Source: Pseudomonadota bacterium (lineage in GTDB: Bacteria > Pseudomonadota > Alphaproteobacteria > Rhizobiales > Hyphomicrobiaceae). Taken from it: 26,267 nucleotides of DNA. Shown here in pieces: positions 7,130 to 15,343 of the stretch. The stretch covers positions 1 through 26,267 of the forward strand of contig JAEYYJ010000208.1 of NCBI GenBank assembly GCA_023430845.1, read 5' to 3'. The notes beneath the pieces are model-generated. The model ran no database searches. It worked only from the letters and a program-made list of their open reading frames with translations, and was not told where the DNA came from. The first letter of the stretch is position 1. Each line of letters starts with the position of its first letter. Made by a program: the position numbers and the translations under genes.

Positions 7130-10100
7130 ACCTCGCCGAATACCGAAAGACCGCGACCGGACTTGCTGACTATCTGCCCTGGGCCAGCCTGGTCGCCCCC
7201 GGCATCGTCCTCAACAAGGACGGATCCTTCCAGCGCACGATCCGCTATCGGGGGCCCGACCTCGACAGCGCAACGGATGCCGAGCTCGTCGCGGTCTCGG
7301 CGCGTCTGAATAACGTGCTGCGCCGCTTTGGCGAGGGCTGGGCCGTGTTCTTCGAGGCCGAGCGTGTGCCGGCCAACCAGTATCCTGGCCATCGCTTTGC
7401 CGATGCCGCGTCGTGGCTCGTCGATCAGGAGCGCTATGCGGCCTTCTCGGCGGACGGCGCGCATCATGAGAGCCGCTACTACCTAACCCTTCTTTATCTC
7501 CCACCACCGGAGCATCAGGGCCGTGCTGAGCGCCTCCTGTATGAGCGTCAGGAAGGCTATAGCGACGAGGCGGATGTCTGGGGTCAGCTTGCCTGGTTCG
7601 AAACGGAGACGACGCGGGCGCTGGAACTCTTGTCGTCGATCCTGCCCGAAGCCGAGGCACTCGATGATGTCGAGACGCTCACCTATCTGCACGGGACCAT
7701 CTCGGACAAGCGCCATCCGTTGACGGTGCCGGCTGTTCCGACGCACCTCGATGCCATCCTGTGTGATACATCATTTCTTGGCGGCGTCGAGCCGAAGCTC
7801 GGGCGCCAGCATTTACGCCTGCTGACCGTGACAGGGTTCCCGAACACGACAACGCCCGGCCTGCTCGACGCGCTCAATGATCTCGGTTTTGCCTACCGGT
7901 GGACGACACGCTGGATCGCCCTCGACAAGATCCAGGCCAATCGGCAGCTGACGAAGCTCCGACGGCAGTGGTTCGCCAAGCGGAAGTCCGTCGCCGCGAT
8001 CCTGCGCGAGGTCATGTTCAATCGCGAGACGACGCTGGTCGACTCCGATGCCGACAACAAGGCGGCAGACGCCGATGAGGCGCTGCAGGAGCTTGGGGCC
8101 GATGACGTCGCCTTCGGCTATCTGACGACGACGCTCGTCGTCGGCGATGCCGATCCCAAGCGCGCCGACGAGAAGCTGCTGGCGCTGGAGCGGATTATCA
8201 ACGGCCGCGGCTTCACAACGATCCGCGAAACGTTGAATGCTGTCGAAGCGTGGCTGGGTTCGCTCCCCGGCAACCCCTACGCCAACGTGCGCCAGCCGAT
8301 CGTCCACACGCTCAACCTCGCGCACATGATGCCGGTCTCGGCCGTGTGGGCTGGTCCGGAGAAGAACCGGCATCTCGACGCGCCGCCGCTGATGATGACG
8401 GAGACGCGCGGTGCTACCCCCTTCCGACTAGATCTGCACTGCGGCGATGTCGGTCATGCCTTCGTCGTCGGTCCGACCGGCTCCGGCAAATCAGTCCTCC
8501 TCTCTCTGCTCGCCCTCCAGTTCCGTCGCTTCATCGGCGCGCAGATCGCGATCTTCGATCGTGGCCGATCGGCGCGGGCAGCGTCCCTCGCCATGGGTGG
8601 CGAAAGCATCGAGCTTGGCCTCGAGGGTACACTGTCGTTGCAGCCGCTCGCGCGAATCGACGAGCCCGGCGAGCTCGCTTTCGCGCTCGAATGGGTGAGC
8701 GGTCTCATCATCAATGAGGGCGTGACGATCACACCCGAGATCAAGGACGCGCTCTGGACCGCATTGAAGAGCCTCGCATCGGCACCGAAGGCCGAACGCA
8801 CATTGACCGGCCTCGCCGTGCTCGTGCAGTCCACCGCGCTCAGCCAGGCGCTGGCACCCTACACGCTCGAGGGCCCCTATGGCCGTCTACTCGATGGCGC
8901 GACTGAGAACTTGGCATTGAGCGACGTACTGCACGTCGAGATGGAGCCGCTCATGCAGCACAAGCGGTTGATCCCGCCGGTGCTCACCTATCTCTTCCAC
9001 CGCCTCGAGGCGCGCTTCGGCGGCCGGCCGACACTGCTCGTGCTCGACGAAGCCTGGACCTTTCTCGACGAGCCAATGTTCGCCGCACGCATCCGCGAAT
9101 GGCTGAAGACTCTGCGCAAGAAGAACGTCGCGGTGCTCTTTGCCACCCAGTCGCTCGCCGACATCGAGCGATCGGCGATCGCGCCAGCCCTCATCGAGAG
9201 CTGCCCGACACGGATCTTCCTGCCCAATGATCGCGCGCTCGAGCCGCAGATGCGGGCCGTCTACGAGCGCTTCGGCCTCAATGGCCGCCAGATCGAAATC
9301 CTCGGCCTAGCCACGCCCAAGCGCGACTACTACCTGCAGTCCGCACAAGGCAGCCGGCTCTTCGAGCTCGGCCTCGGTCCGGTGGCGCTGGCACTCACGG
9401 CGACCTCGTCGCCCGATGACCAAAAACTCATCGATCGCACGATCGCAGAGGCGTCAGAGGCAAGCTTCGCCGATGGCTTCCTGCGTGCCAAGGACCTCAC
9501 CTGGGCGGCCGATCTCCTGGCGTCATTTCCCGGCGCCAAGCGCCCACGGACCACGCCGCCTCCGCTACCACGAATTCTGCCGACGGCACCGCCTCCGACA
9601 TCTGACACGTCCCAATTCGAAGTGCCGGAAGCAGTACGATCGCTGGAGCCAGCGGCTACACCAATAGTCCGCGACGATCTTCTTGAGCACCTGGCGCAAT
9701 TCCCTATATCGACCAAGCCCAACCGCGCCGCACGACGGCGCGCAGCACGCGGAGTTGCCACTGTGCTCGCATTGGCACTCCTGACGAGCAGCGCCCTTCC
9801 GCCCGGCGCGAACGCGCTGACCGTCTTCGATCCCGCGAACTACCAGCAGAACCTGCTGTCGGCAGCCCGTGCCCTCGAACAAATCAACACTCAGGTCCGC
9901 GCCCTGCAGAACCAGGCGCAGATGATCCTGCGTATGGATCAGAACCTGACGCGGCTCGGAGGCACTCTGTCACCCGACCTACAGCGCACCCTGACCGGCA
10001 TCCAAACCCAGCTCCACGCCGGCCAGGGCATCGCGCTAAAACTACAGCAAACACAGTCCACCTACGAACGCCTCTTCCCCTCCCAGGTCTCGGCCGCGCT

Positions 10101-10458
10101 CTCGTCAAATGACGTATTGCGCAATGCCAAATCCCGATGGGACGAGGAATACGCAGGCCTCAAACGCGCAGCCCTCCTGCAAGGCCAGATCGCCGACGGG
10201 ATCGAAACCGACACACGCCTCCTCGGCGATGCCATGACGCGATCAAGCAACGCCGCCGGCGCGCTCGATGCCACACACGCCGGCAACGAACTCACCGGCC
10301 TCGCCGTCAAGCAGTACCTCGCACTGCAAAGTCTGCTCGCTGCACAACATCGTGCCGAAACCGTCAGCCGAGCCCGTAACCTCGCAACCGAGGATGAAGC
10401 CCGCCAACGCTTCAAATCCTTTGTCGGTACGGGATCTGGGTACTCGGGAAGCCGATGA
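7123..10458 (+). CDS. trbE-trbJ: TrbE (VirB4 ATPase)-TrbJ (VirB5-like) fusion reading frame
   Basis: One uninterrupted frame of 1111 codons covers two proteins that are normally separate. Residues 1 to about 807 are a full TrbE: the N-terminal CagE/TrbE/VirB domain, Walker A GPTGSGKS at 450-457, Walker B LLVLDEAW (D642-E643), and the conserved IFLPNDRA and GLNGRQIEIL segments. Residues about 808-830 are proline-rich. At about 870-880 there is a very basic stretch (NRAARRRAARG), then a hydrophobic core and a possible signal-peptidase site after Ala898 (GANA/LTVF). Residues 899-1111 are a normal mature TrbJ (TVFDPANYQQNLLSAARALE, then INTQVRALQNQAQMIL), the periplasmic VirB5-like pilus-tip protein. 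Either a polyprotein is made and cleaved at the internal signal, or TrbJ starts internally (GTG at 9763). A sequencing error that removed a stop is possible. Confidence 0.93.
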   Translation: MLNLAEYRKTATGLADYLPWASLVAPGIVLNKDGSFQRTIRYRGPDLDSATDAELVAVSARLNNVLRRFGEGWAVFFEAERVPANQYPGHRFADAASWLVDQERYAAFSADGAHHESRYYLTLLYLPPPEHQGRAERLLYERQEGYSDEADVWGQLAWFETETTRALELLSSILPEAEALDDVETLTYLHGTISDKRHPLTVPAVPTHLDAILCDTSFLGGVEPKLGRQHLRLLTVTGFPNTTTPGLLDALNDLGFAYRWTTRWIALDKIQANRQLTKLRRQWFAKRKSVAAILREVMFNRETTLVDSDADNKAADADEALQELGADDVAFGYLTTTLVVGDADPKRADEKLLALERIINGRGFTTIRETLNAVEAWLGSLPGNPYANVRQPIVHTLNLAHMMPVSAVWAGPEKNRHLDAPPLMMTETRGATPFRLDLHCGDVGHAFVVGPTGSGKSVLLSLLALQFRRFIGAQIAIFDRGRSARAASLAMGGESIELGLEGTLSLQPLARIDEPGELAFALEWVSGLIINEGVTITPEIKDALWTALKSLASAPKAERTLTGLAVLVQSTALSQALAPYTLEGPYGRLLDGATENLALSDVLHVEMEPLMQHKRLIPPVLTYLFHRLEARFGGRPTLLVLDEAWTFLDEPMFAARIREWLKTLRKKNVAVLFATQSLADIERSAIAPALIESCPTRIFLPNDRALEPQMRAVYERFGLNGRQIEILGLATPKRDYYLQSAQGSRLFELGLGPVALALTATSSPDDQKLIDRTIAEASEASFADGFLRAKDLTWAADLLASFPGAKRPRTTPPPLPRILPTAPPPTSDTSQFEVPEAVRSLEPAATPIVRDDLLEHLAQFPISTKPNRAARRRAARGVATVLALALLTSSALPPGANALTVFDPANYQQNLLSAARALEQINTQVRALQNQAQMILRMDQNLTRLGGTLSPDLQRTLTGIQTQLHAGQGIALKLQQTQSTYERLFPSQVSAALSSNDVLRNAKSRWDEEYAGLKRAALLQGQIADGIETDTRLLGDAMTRSSNAAGALDATHAGNELTGLAVKQYLALQSLLAAQHRAETVSRARNLATEDEARQRFKSFVGTGSGYSGSR
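9751..9765 (+). promoter_or_regulatory. Possible internal ribosome binding site and GTG start for TrbJ
   Basis: GGAG at 9751-9754 lies 8 bases before an in-frame GTG at 9763 (codon 881), which sits at the beginning of the TrbJ signal-peptide hydrophobic core. Starting here would give a TrbJ of about 231 residues but would leave out the basic n-region just upstream, so it is not an ideal signal peptide. No in-frame ATG exists near the TrbJ boundary. Confidence 0.35.
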
Positions 10459-10658
10459 GAACGGAAGGAACCTCGATGTTCACCGAGATATTCGCTGCGC
10501 GAGCGGGGCCAGCCCCGCACCCCAGCCGGCGGGACACCCGCCGGACCACCCGTCCTTTGAAGTATCAAAAAGGAGGGGGTTCGGGGTCTCCCCGAACGGG
10601 TGCGGGCAGTAGCCCGCTCGCGCAGCGACGCCACCGCGGCCACCGACGACGACAATAG
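10455..10658 (+). pseudogene. Short frame at the trbJ-trbL junction, possible repeat-disrupted trbK remnant
   Basis: An ATG at 10455 overlaps the TrbJ stop as ATGA, the kind of junction used throughout this operon, and opens a 67-codon frame. Only about 12 codons (MRTEGTSMFTEI) precede the inserted repeat. The rest is repeat translation (KGGGSGSPRTGAGSSPLAQR) and a basic tail. Many trb operons have a small entry-exclusion gene, trbK, in this position, though Tn4371-like ones lack it. The frame has no lipobox or membrane segment. It may be a gene broken by the repeat or simply an accidental frame. Confidence 0.2.
10492..10628 (+). repeat. Interspersed repeat copy 2, between trbJ and trbL, with perfect 16-bp terminal inverted repeats
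   Basis: The element begins TCGCTGCGCGAGCGGG (10492-10507) and ends with its exact reverse complement CCCGCTCGCGCAGCGA (10613-10628), for a total of 137 bp. The internal segments GGGGCCAGCCCC, GCCGGCGGGACACCCGCCGG and TCGGGGTCTCCCCGA are themselves inverted repeats, so the RNA would fold into several hairpins. It shares its 3' third almost exactly with copy 1 in trbC. It encodes no protein and shows no obvious target-site duplication. It fills about half of the trbJ-trbL gap (10459-10745); the remaining 117 bp hold the trbL Shine-Dalgarno (AGGAG at 10729) and nothing else recognised. Confidence 0.85.
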
Positions 10659-10745
10659 CCGAAGCCTGACCATCACTTCTGACGCGATCAACGGCCACCG
10701 CGATTTCTGCCGACAGCGAAGCTTTGCCAGGAGCTTGAAAAGCAT

Positions 10746-12035
10746 ATGGACGATCTCGCGATCATCGACCAGTTCACAGCGACGTTCAGTCGATACATTG
10801 ACAGTGGTTTCGGACTGCTCGCCGGCGACGTCGCATTCCTGACGAGCATCCTAATTGCAATCGACATCACACTCGCTGGATTGTTCTGGGCGCTGATGGG
10901 CGAGGACAATGTCGTCGCTCAGCTCATCCGCAAGGTGTTGTATGTCGGCTTCTTCGCGCTGCTGCTGTCGAATTTTCAGAGCCTGGCGGACATTATCTTC
11001 CAATCGTTCGCGGGCCTCGGTCTGAAGGCCACTGGGACATCGCTGACCTCTGCCGATTTGATGCGGCCGGGGTTCGTGGCCTCGACCGGGTTCACGGCAT
11101 CGAAGCCGCTACTGGAGAAAGCCGGCGAATTGATCGGCATCACGACGTTCTTTTCGAATTTCGTGACGATCGCCGTGCTGATGCTGGCCTGGGTGATTGT
11201 ACTGCTCGCCTTCTTCGTGCTGTCGGTGCAGCTGTTCATCACCATCATCGAGTTCAAGCTGACGGTACTGGCGGGCTTCGTGCTGGTGCCGTTCGCGCTG
11301 TTCGGACAGACGGCGTTTCTGGCCGAGCGCGTGCTCGGCAATGTCATTTCGTCGGGCATCAAGCTCATGGTGCTGGCGATCGTGGTTGGCATCGGCTCGT
11401 CGATCTTCGGCACGGTCATGCGCCCCACCGGCGAGGTGACGCTGACGCAGGCGGCGTCCTGCATCCTCGGCGCGATTGCCGTCTTCGGCCTCGCCATCTT
11501 CGTTCCAGGCATTGCCGCTGGATTGATCACCGGCGCCCCGCAGCTTGGTGCCGGCGCCGCGGTTGCGACAATGGCTGCACTCGGCGGCACGACAGTTGCC
11601 GGCGGCATCGCGACGGCGGGTTCGGCCCGTATGGCCGGACGCGCGGCAAGCGGTGCCATCAAGTCGGCTGCATCGCTCTCGGGCCGTGTCGGCGCCGCTT
11701 ATGAGGCAGGTGGCGCGGCCGGCGTCGCGCGAGCCACCGTCTCTGGACCGGCATCGCGCATGGCATCTTCGGCGGCGGCGCCGCTGCGCACTGCCTATCG
11801 CCACGGCGCCGCACAGGGATACCGGGATGCGGCCTCGTCGGGAGAGGGTGGCGGCAAAAGTCCTGACGCCGATTCTTCCGGCGGCAGCGCGTCATCGTCG
11901 GGTCCGCCGGCATGGGCACAGAGCCTCACCCGCCGCCAGCGCATGACCCAGGCCGGCATGATGGCTGCGCACGCGCTCCGCGACGGCGACCGCGCGGGTA
12001 GCAGCAGCGGCCCCGATCTGAAGAACAGGACGTAG
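10746..12035 (+). CDS. trbL: Conjugal transfer membrane protein TrbL (VirB6 family)
   Basis: This 429-residue polytopic inner-membrane protein forms part of the mating channel. About six hydrophobic segments lie between residues 20 and 275, including VAFLTSILIAIDITLAGLFW, VLYVGFFALLL, AVLMLAWVIVLLAFFVL and LTVLAGFVLVPFALFGQTAF. The C-terminal 150 residues are rich in Ala, Gly and Ser and end in a polar tail, as is usual for TrbL. The start is preceded by AGGAG with a rather long 12-nt spacer. The gene is separated from trbJ by a repeat-filled gap of 287 bp, so it is the one trb gene here not translationally coupled to its upstream neighbour. trbF begins 11 bp downstream. Confidence 0.95.
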   Translation: MDDLAIIDQFTATFSRYIDSGFGLLAGDVAFLTSILIAIDITLAGLFWALMGEDNVVAQLIRKVLYVGFFALLLSNFQSLADIIFQSFAGLGLKATGTSLTSADLMRPGFVASTGFTASKPLLEKAGELIGITTFFSNFVTIAVLMLAWVIVLLAFFVLSVQLFITIIEFKLTVLAGFVLVPFALFGQTAFLAERVLGNVISSGIKLMVLAIVVGIGSSIFGTVMRPTGEVTLTQAASCILGAIAVFGLAIFVPGIAAGLITGAPQLGAGAAVATMAALGGTTVAGGIATAGSARMAGRAASGAIKSAASLSGRVGAAYEAGGAAGVARATVSGPASRMASSAAAPLRTAYRHGAAQGYRDAASSGEGGGKSPDADSSGGSASSSGPPAWAQSLTRRQRMTQAGMMAAHALRDGDRAGSSSGPDLKNRT

Positions 12036-12046
12036 AGGGGACAGCC

Positions 12047-12745
12047 ATGGCCTTCAAGCGATCAACCTTGCGCTACGGTGAAACGCCGGAGCCGGTCACG
12101 CCCTACCAGAAAGCTGCGCAGGCCTGGGACGAGCGCATGGGAAGTGCCCGCGTGCAGGCGCACAACTGGCGTCTCGTGGCCATCGGCAGCCTTGGCCTCT
12201 CGCTTCTGCTCGCGGCCATCCTCGTCTGGATCGGGCGAACGAGCGCGATCGTCCCCTACATTGTCGAGGTGGACTCGCGCGGTGGCGCGCGAGCTGTCGG
12301 GCCGGCGGTCGAGACCTACACGCCGAGCGACGCGCAAATCGCCTTTCATCTGTCCCGCTTCGTCGACCATGTGCGCGCGCTGTCGATCGATCCCGTTGTT
12401 GTGCGGCAGAACTGGCTCAAGGCCTATGACGTCGTGACCGACAAGGCCGCGGTCACGCTCAACGAGTACGCCCGCGAGATTGATCCCTTCTCTCGCGTCG
12501 GCCGGCAGACCGTCGCCGTCGACGTGACGAGCGTCGTGCGCGCTTCGGACACGTCCTTTCAGGTGCGCTGGCTGGAACGCACGTTCGAGAGCGGGGCAGT
12601 GAGGGACACCAAACGCCTCACCGGCCTCTTCTCCATCGTCATCACGCCACCCCGAACCGTCGACGCCGTACGCAAGAACCCGCTCGGCATCTACGTGCAC
12701 GCCTTCAACTGGTCTCAGGACGTCACCACCGGAGAGTCCAAATGA
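12047..12745 (+). CDS. trbF: Conjugal transfer protein TrbF (VirB8 family)
   Basis: The protein has 232 residues. A short cytoplasmic N-terminus (YGETPEPVTPYQKAAQAWDE) is followed by one membrane segment at about residues 42-63 and then a periplasmic VirB8-like domain (IVPYIVEVDSRGGARAVGP, NEYAREIDPFSRVG, FQVRWLERTFE). VirB8 proteins nucleate the channel by contacting the core-complex proteins TrbG and TrbI. The start is preceded by GAGGGGACAGCC. The 3' end overlaps the trbG start by 4 bp (ATGA). Confidence 0.95.
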   Translation: MAFKRSTLRYGETPEPVTPYQKAAQAWDERMGSARVQAHNWRLVAIGSLGLSLLLAAILVWIGRTSAIVPYIVEVDSRGGARAVGPAVETYTPSDAQIAFHLSRFVDHVRALSIDPVVVRQNWLKAYDVVTDKAAVTLNEYAREIDPFSRVGRQTVAVDVTSVVRASDTSFQVRWLERTFESGAVRDTKRLTGLFSIVITPPRTVDAVRKNPLGIYVHAFNWSQDVTTGESK

Positions 12746-13737
12746 GCACGTTGCGTTGTGTTGCAGTTGCTCTCGTAGCGTCGAGTAGCCTCAGTGCTTG
12801 CACTCCCAGCGTCAAGGTGCCCGAGATCCCCATCCTCGACAGTCCGGCCCTGGCGGCCCGGCGCGAGCCGGAACCGAAAACGCCCGTCCGCTATGTTGAG
12901 GTGCCAACACCGCTTCCTCTTCCCGGCCAGCTCAAGCCCGTCGGCAAGGAGGCCGACAAGAAGAAGGATGCTCGTCCACCATCAGAGCGCGTGACAGGAG
13001 CCAACGCCGCGGCACGCGTCGAGCCGGTCAAGGATGGCTACATCAATGCCATCCAGGTCTATCCCTATACCAAAGGTGCGCTCTACCAGCTCTATGCCGC
13101 CGTCAATCAGGTAACGGATGTCGCGCTCGAGGCAGGCGAGAGGCTCGTCTCCGTCTCGGCCGGCGATACTGTGCGATGGGTGGTCGGCGACACGACGAGT
13201 GGCGACGGAAAGGAAGCGCAAGTCCACATCCTGGTGAAGCCGGTCGGCGCCGACCTCGAGACCAACCTTGTCATCACCACCGATCGGCGCACCTACCACC
13301 TCGAGATGCGTTCGAGCGACAAGACCTACATGGCGTCGGTGTCGTGGACGTATCCTGCGGCCGAGCTCGTATCCCTGCGCAAGCAGCGCGACGAGGCTGC
13401 AGCCTCACTCGCGTCGATCGACGGCGGCGTCAACATCGACCAGCTGCGCTTCCGCTACCGCATCGAGGGCGACGCGCCCTGGAAGCCGCGCCAGGTCTTC
13501 GATGATGGCTCCAAGGTGTACATCCAGTTCCCGTCGGGCCTCGCGCAGGGCGAAGCGCCGCCCCTGTTCGTCATCGGCCCCGACGGCAAGTCCGCGCTCG
13601 TCAACTACCGCGTGCGCGGCACGACCTACATCGTCGATCGTCTGTTCGCTGCCGCCGAGCTCCGCCTCGGCACGGTCCCACAGCGAGTCGTGCGCATTGT
13701 CCGCACGGACGCGGTCTGGCGGGAGACACGCTCATGA
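12742..13737 (+). CDS. trbG: Conjugal transfer outer-membrane lipoprotein TrbG (VirB9 family)
   Basis: The protein has 331 residues. The signal peptide ends in a lipobox, LSAC with Cys20, so it is probably lipid-anchored, unlike many VirB9 proteins that rely on a partner lipoprotein (TrbH, absent here). A Pro-rich linker at about 35-90 leads to the VirB9/CagX domain, with IQVYPYTKGALYQLYAAVNQ, then LVSVSAGDTVRWVVGDTTSG, HILVKPVGADLETNLVITTD and the C-terminal FDDGSKVYIQFPSG and LFVIGPDGKSALVNYRV. TrbG forms the outer-membrane core with TrbI. It overlaps trbF and trbI by 4 bp each. Confidence 0.95.
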   Translation: MSTLRCVAVALVASSSLSACTPSVKVPEIPILDSPALAARREPEPKTPVRYVEVPTPLPLPGQLKPVGKEADKKKDARPPSERVTGANAAARVEPVKDGYINAIQVYPYTKGALYQLYAAVNQVTDVALEAGERLVSVSAGDTVRWVVGDTTSGDGKEAQVHILVKPVGADLETNLVITTDRRTYHLEMRSSDKTYMASVSWTYPAAELVSLRKQRDEAAASLASIDGGVNIDQLRFRYRIEGDAPWKPRQVFDDGSKVYIQFPSGLAQGEAPPLFVIGPDGKSALVNYRVRGTTYIVDRLFAAAELRLGTVPQRVVRIVRTDAVWRETRS

Positions 13738-15002
13738 GCGAGAGCGACCGCGCCAAAAAGGCCGAGACCGAGAAGGTCGCGCCGGAAACGCTCGAGCTGC
13801 GCGCGCGGCCCCGGCTGGTGACGCGCATCAACCGCAAAGTGCTGATCGGCGGTGCCGCTGTCGTGCTGCTGCTCGTCGCCTTCCTGGTTCTCATTGCCCT
13901 CCAGCCGCCAAAGCTCCAGGTCGGCGCGCCCCGAGAGCTCATCAACGTCGAGAACAAGCCTACACCCGAGAGCCTCGCTAGATTGCCCGCGTCGTACGAC
14001 GGCGTGCGCACGGAGCGTCCACCCGAACCGGTACGTCCGCCATCAGGCATCCCACAATTGACCGAGGTTGGCGGCGATCCGATCGACCAGGGCGAACAGA
14101 TGGAGCGCGCTCGGCTGGCTCGCATGGCGGGACAGGCACGAGAATCCCAGGTCTTCTTCCGCCTACAATTGAAGGCGCCGCCACAGGAAAGCGCGACCCG
14201 TACGGAACCTGCCTCTCAATCGCGTTCAGCTCCAAGCGCCGGCGACACTGGCGCGCTGACCGCGTTGCGCGCGGCGGACCAACCCCGCGCGCTCGCTGCA
14301 GGCAACCTCGAGCCCACCGGCACGGACGCGACGGAGAGCCTGCGCAAGCTGACGTTCCTGCGCTCCGGTCCCGAGAAGGAGATCTACAATCCGCATGGCC
14401 TGCAGACACCGGCCTCGCCGTATCAGTTGATGGCCGGGACCGTCATTGCGGCAAGCCTCGTGACCGGCCTCAACTCCGATCTGCCGGGCTTCGTCATCGC
14501 CCAGGTGACGGAGAACATTTTCGATACCGTTTCGGGCCGCTTTCTGCTCATCCCGCAAGGATCCCGCCTGATCGGCAAGTATGACAACGTCGTCGCATTC
14601 GGCCAGGAGCGCGCCCTCGTCATCTGGCAGCGCATCATCCTGCCGGACGGATCCTCCGTCGTCATCGACAATCTGCCGGCGACCGACACCGGCGGTTATG
14701 CCGGCGTTGCCGATCAGGTCGATCTGCACACCTGGCAATTGCTGAAAGGCGTCGCGCTCGCAACCGTGATCGGCGTCGGCAGCGAGCTCGTGTTCGGAAA
14801 TTCCGGCGACAGCGACCTCATCCGAGCGCTCCAGCTCTCGACGCAGTCGACGACCAACCGCGCTGGCCAGCGGTTGGTCGAACGCCACCTCAACGTTCAG
14901 CCGACCATTACCGTCCGACCGGGTTGGCCGCTGCGCGTCATCGTCCACAAGGACATCATCCTGCGCCCCTACCGCGGCGCATCCACCCTCACTGCCAACT
15001 GA
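13734..15002 (+). CDS. trbI: Conjugal transfer protein TrbI (VirB10 family)
   Basis: The protein has 422 residues. It has a cytoplasmic N-terminus, one membrane segment at about residues 36-57 and a Pro-rich periplasmic linker at about 60-200. A C-terminal VirB10 beta-barrel domain follows: LMAGTVIAASLVTGLNSDLP, then FVIAQVTENIFDTVSGRFLL, then IPQGSRLIGKYDN, and LVIWQRIILPDGSSVVID. VirB10 proteins span both membranes and pass the energy signal to the outer-membrane core. The C-terminus (PLRVIVHKDIILRPY) is typical of TrbI. The gene overlaps trbG by 4 bp; DUF736 follows 16 bp downstream. The DUF2274 gene that often follows trbI is absent. Confidence 0.95.
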   Translation: MSESDRAKKAETEKVAPETLELRARPRLVTRINRKVLIGGAAVVLLLVAFLVLIALQPPKLQVGAPRELINVENKPTPESLARLPASYDGVRTERPPEPVRPPSGIPQLTEVGGDPIDQGEQMERARLARMAGQARESQVFFRLQLKAPPQESATRTEPASQSRSAPSAGDTGALTALRAADQPRALAAGNLEPTGTDATESLRKLTFLRSGPEKEIYNPHGLQTPASPYQLMAGTVIAASLVTGLNSDLPGFVIAQVTENIFDTVSGRFLLIPQGSRLIGKYDNVVAFGQERALVIWQRIILPDGSSVVIDNLPATDTGGYAGVADQVDLHTWQLLKGVALATVIGVGSELVFGNSGDSDLIRALQLSTQSTTNRAGQRLVERHLNVQPTITVRPGWPLRVIVHKDIILRPYRGASTLTAN

Positions 15003-15018
15003 CCAAGGAGAGCAGAGT

Positions 15019-15339
15019 ATGGCCGTCATCGGAGTTTTATCAGCCGTCAACGACGGCTACGCCGGCACCATCCGCACGATCACCATGAACGCACGGGTGA
15101 AGATTGTCGCCAACGACCGCAAGGAGAGTGAAAGTGCACCGGATTTCCGCGTGATGCTCGGCGCCACCGAGATCGGCGCGGTGTGGCGTCGGATCAAGCA
15201 GGGCACGGACCAGACCTATCTGCGCGTGCGCCTCGACGATCCAGGGTGGCCGCAGCCCATTTGGGCCATCCTGACCGAAGCAGCGGAGGACGGCACGGCC
15301 CGCCTGATCTGGCGCCGCGACAAGGCGGAGGGGGCGTGA
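15019..15339 (+). CDS. DUF736 family protein
   Basis: This 106-residue protein covers the whole DUF736 domain: VNDGYAGTIRTITMNARVKI, then SAPDFRVMLGATEIGAVWRR, then YLRVRLDDPGWPQPIWAILT, and LIWRRDKA at the end. DUF736 proteins are small and all-beta, and are found almost only on ICEs and plasmids of alpha- and gammaproteobacteria. Their function is not known. The Shine-Dalgarno is AAGGAG, 7-8 bp before the ATG. Position after trbI is uncommon to my knowledge, because DUF736 more often sits with the regulatory genes at the other end of such elements. Confidence 0.9.
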   Translation: MAVIGVLSAVNDGYAGTIRTITMNARVKIVANDRKESESAPDFRVMLGATEIGAVWRRIKQGTDQTYLRVRLDDPGWPQPIWAILTEAAEDGTARLIWRRDKAEGA

Positions 15340-15343
15340 ACCG

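Noticed and set aside
10629..10745. Search for an intact trbK or other small gene just before trbL
   Set aside because: All three plus-strand frames were read. None has a lipobox, a membrane helix or a usable start with Shine-Dalgarno.
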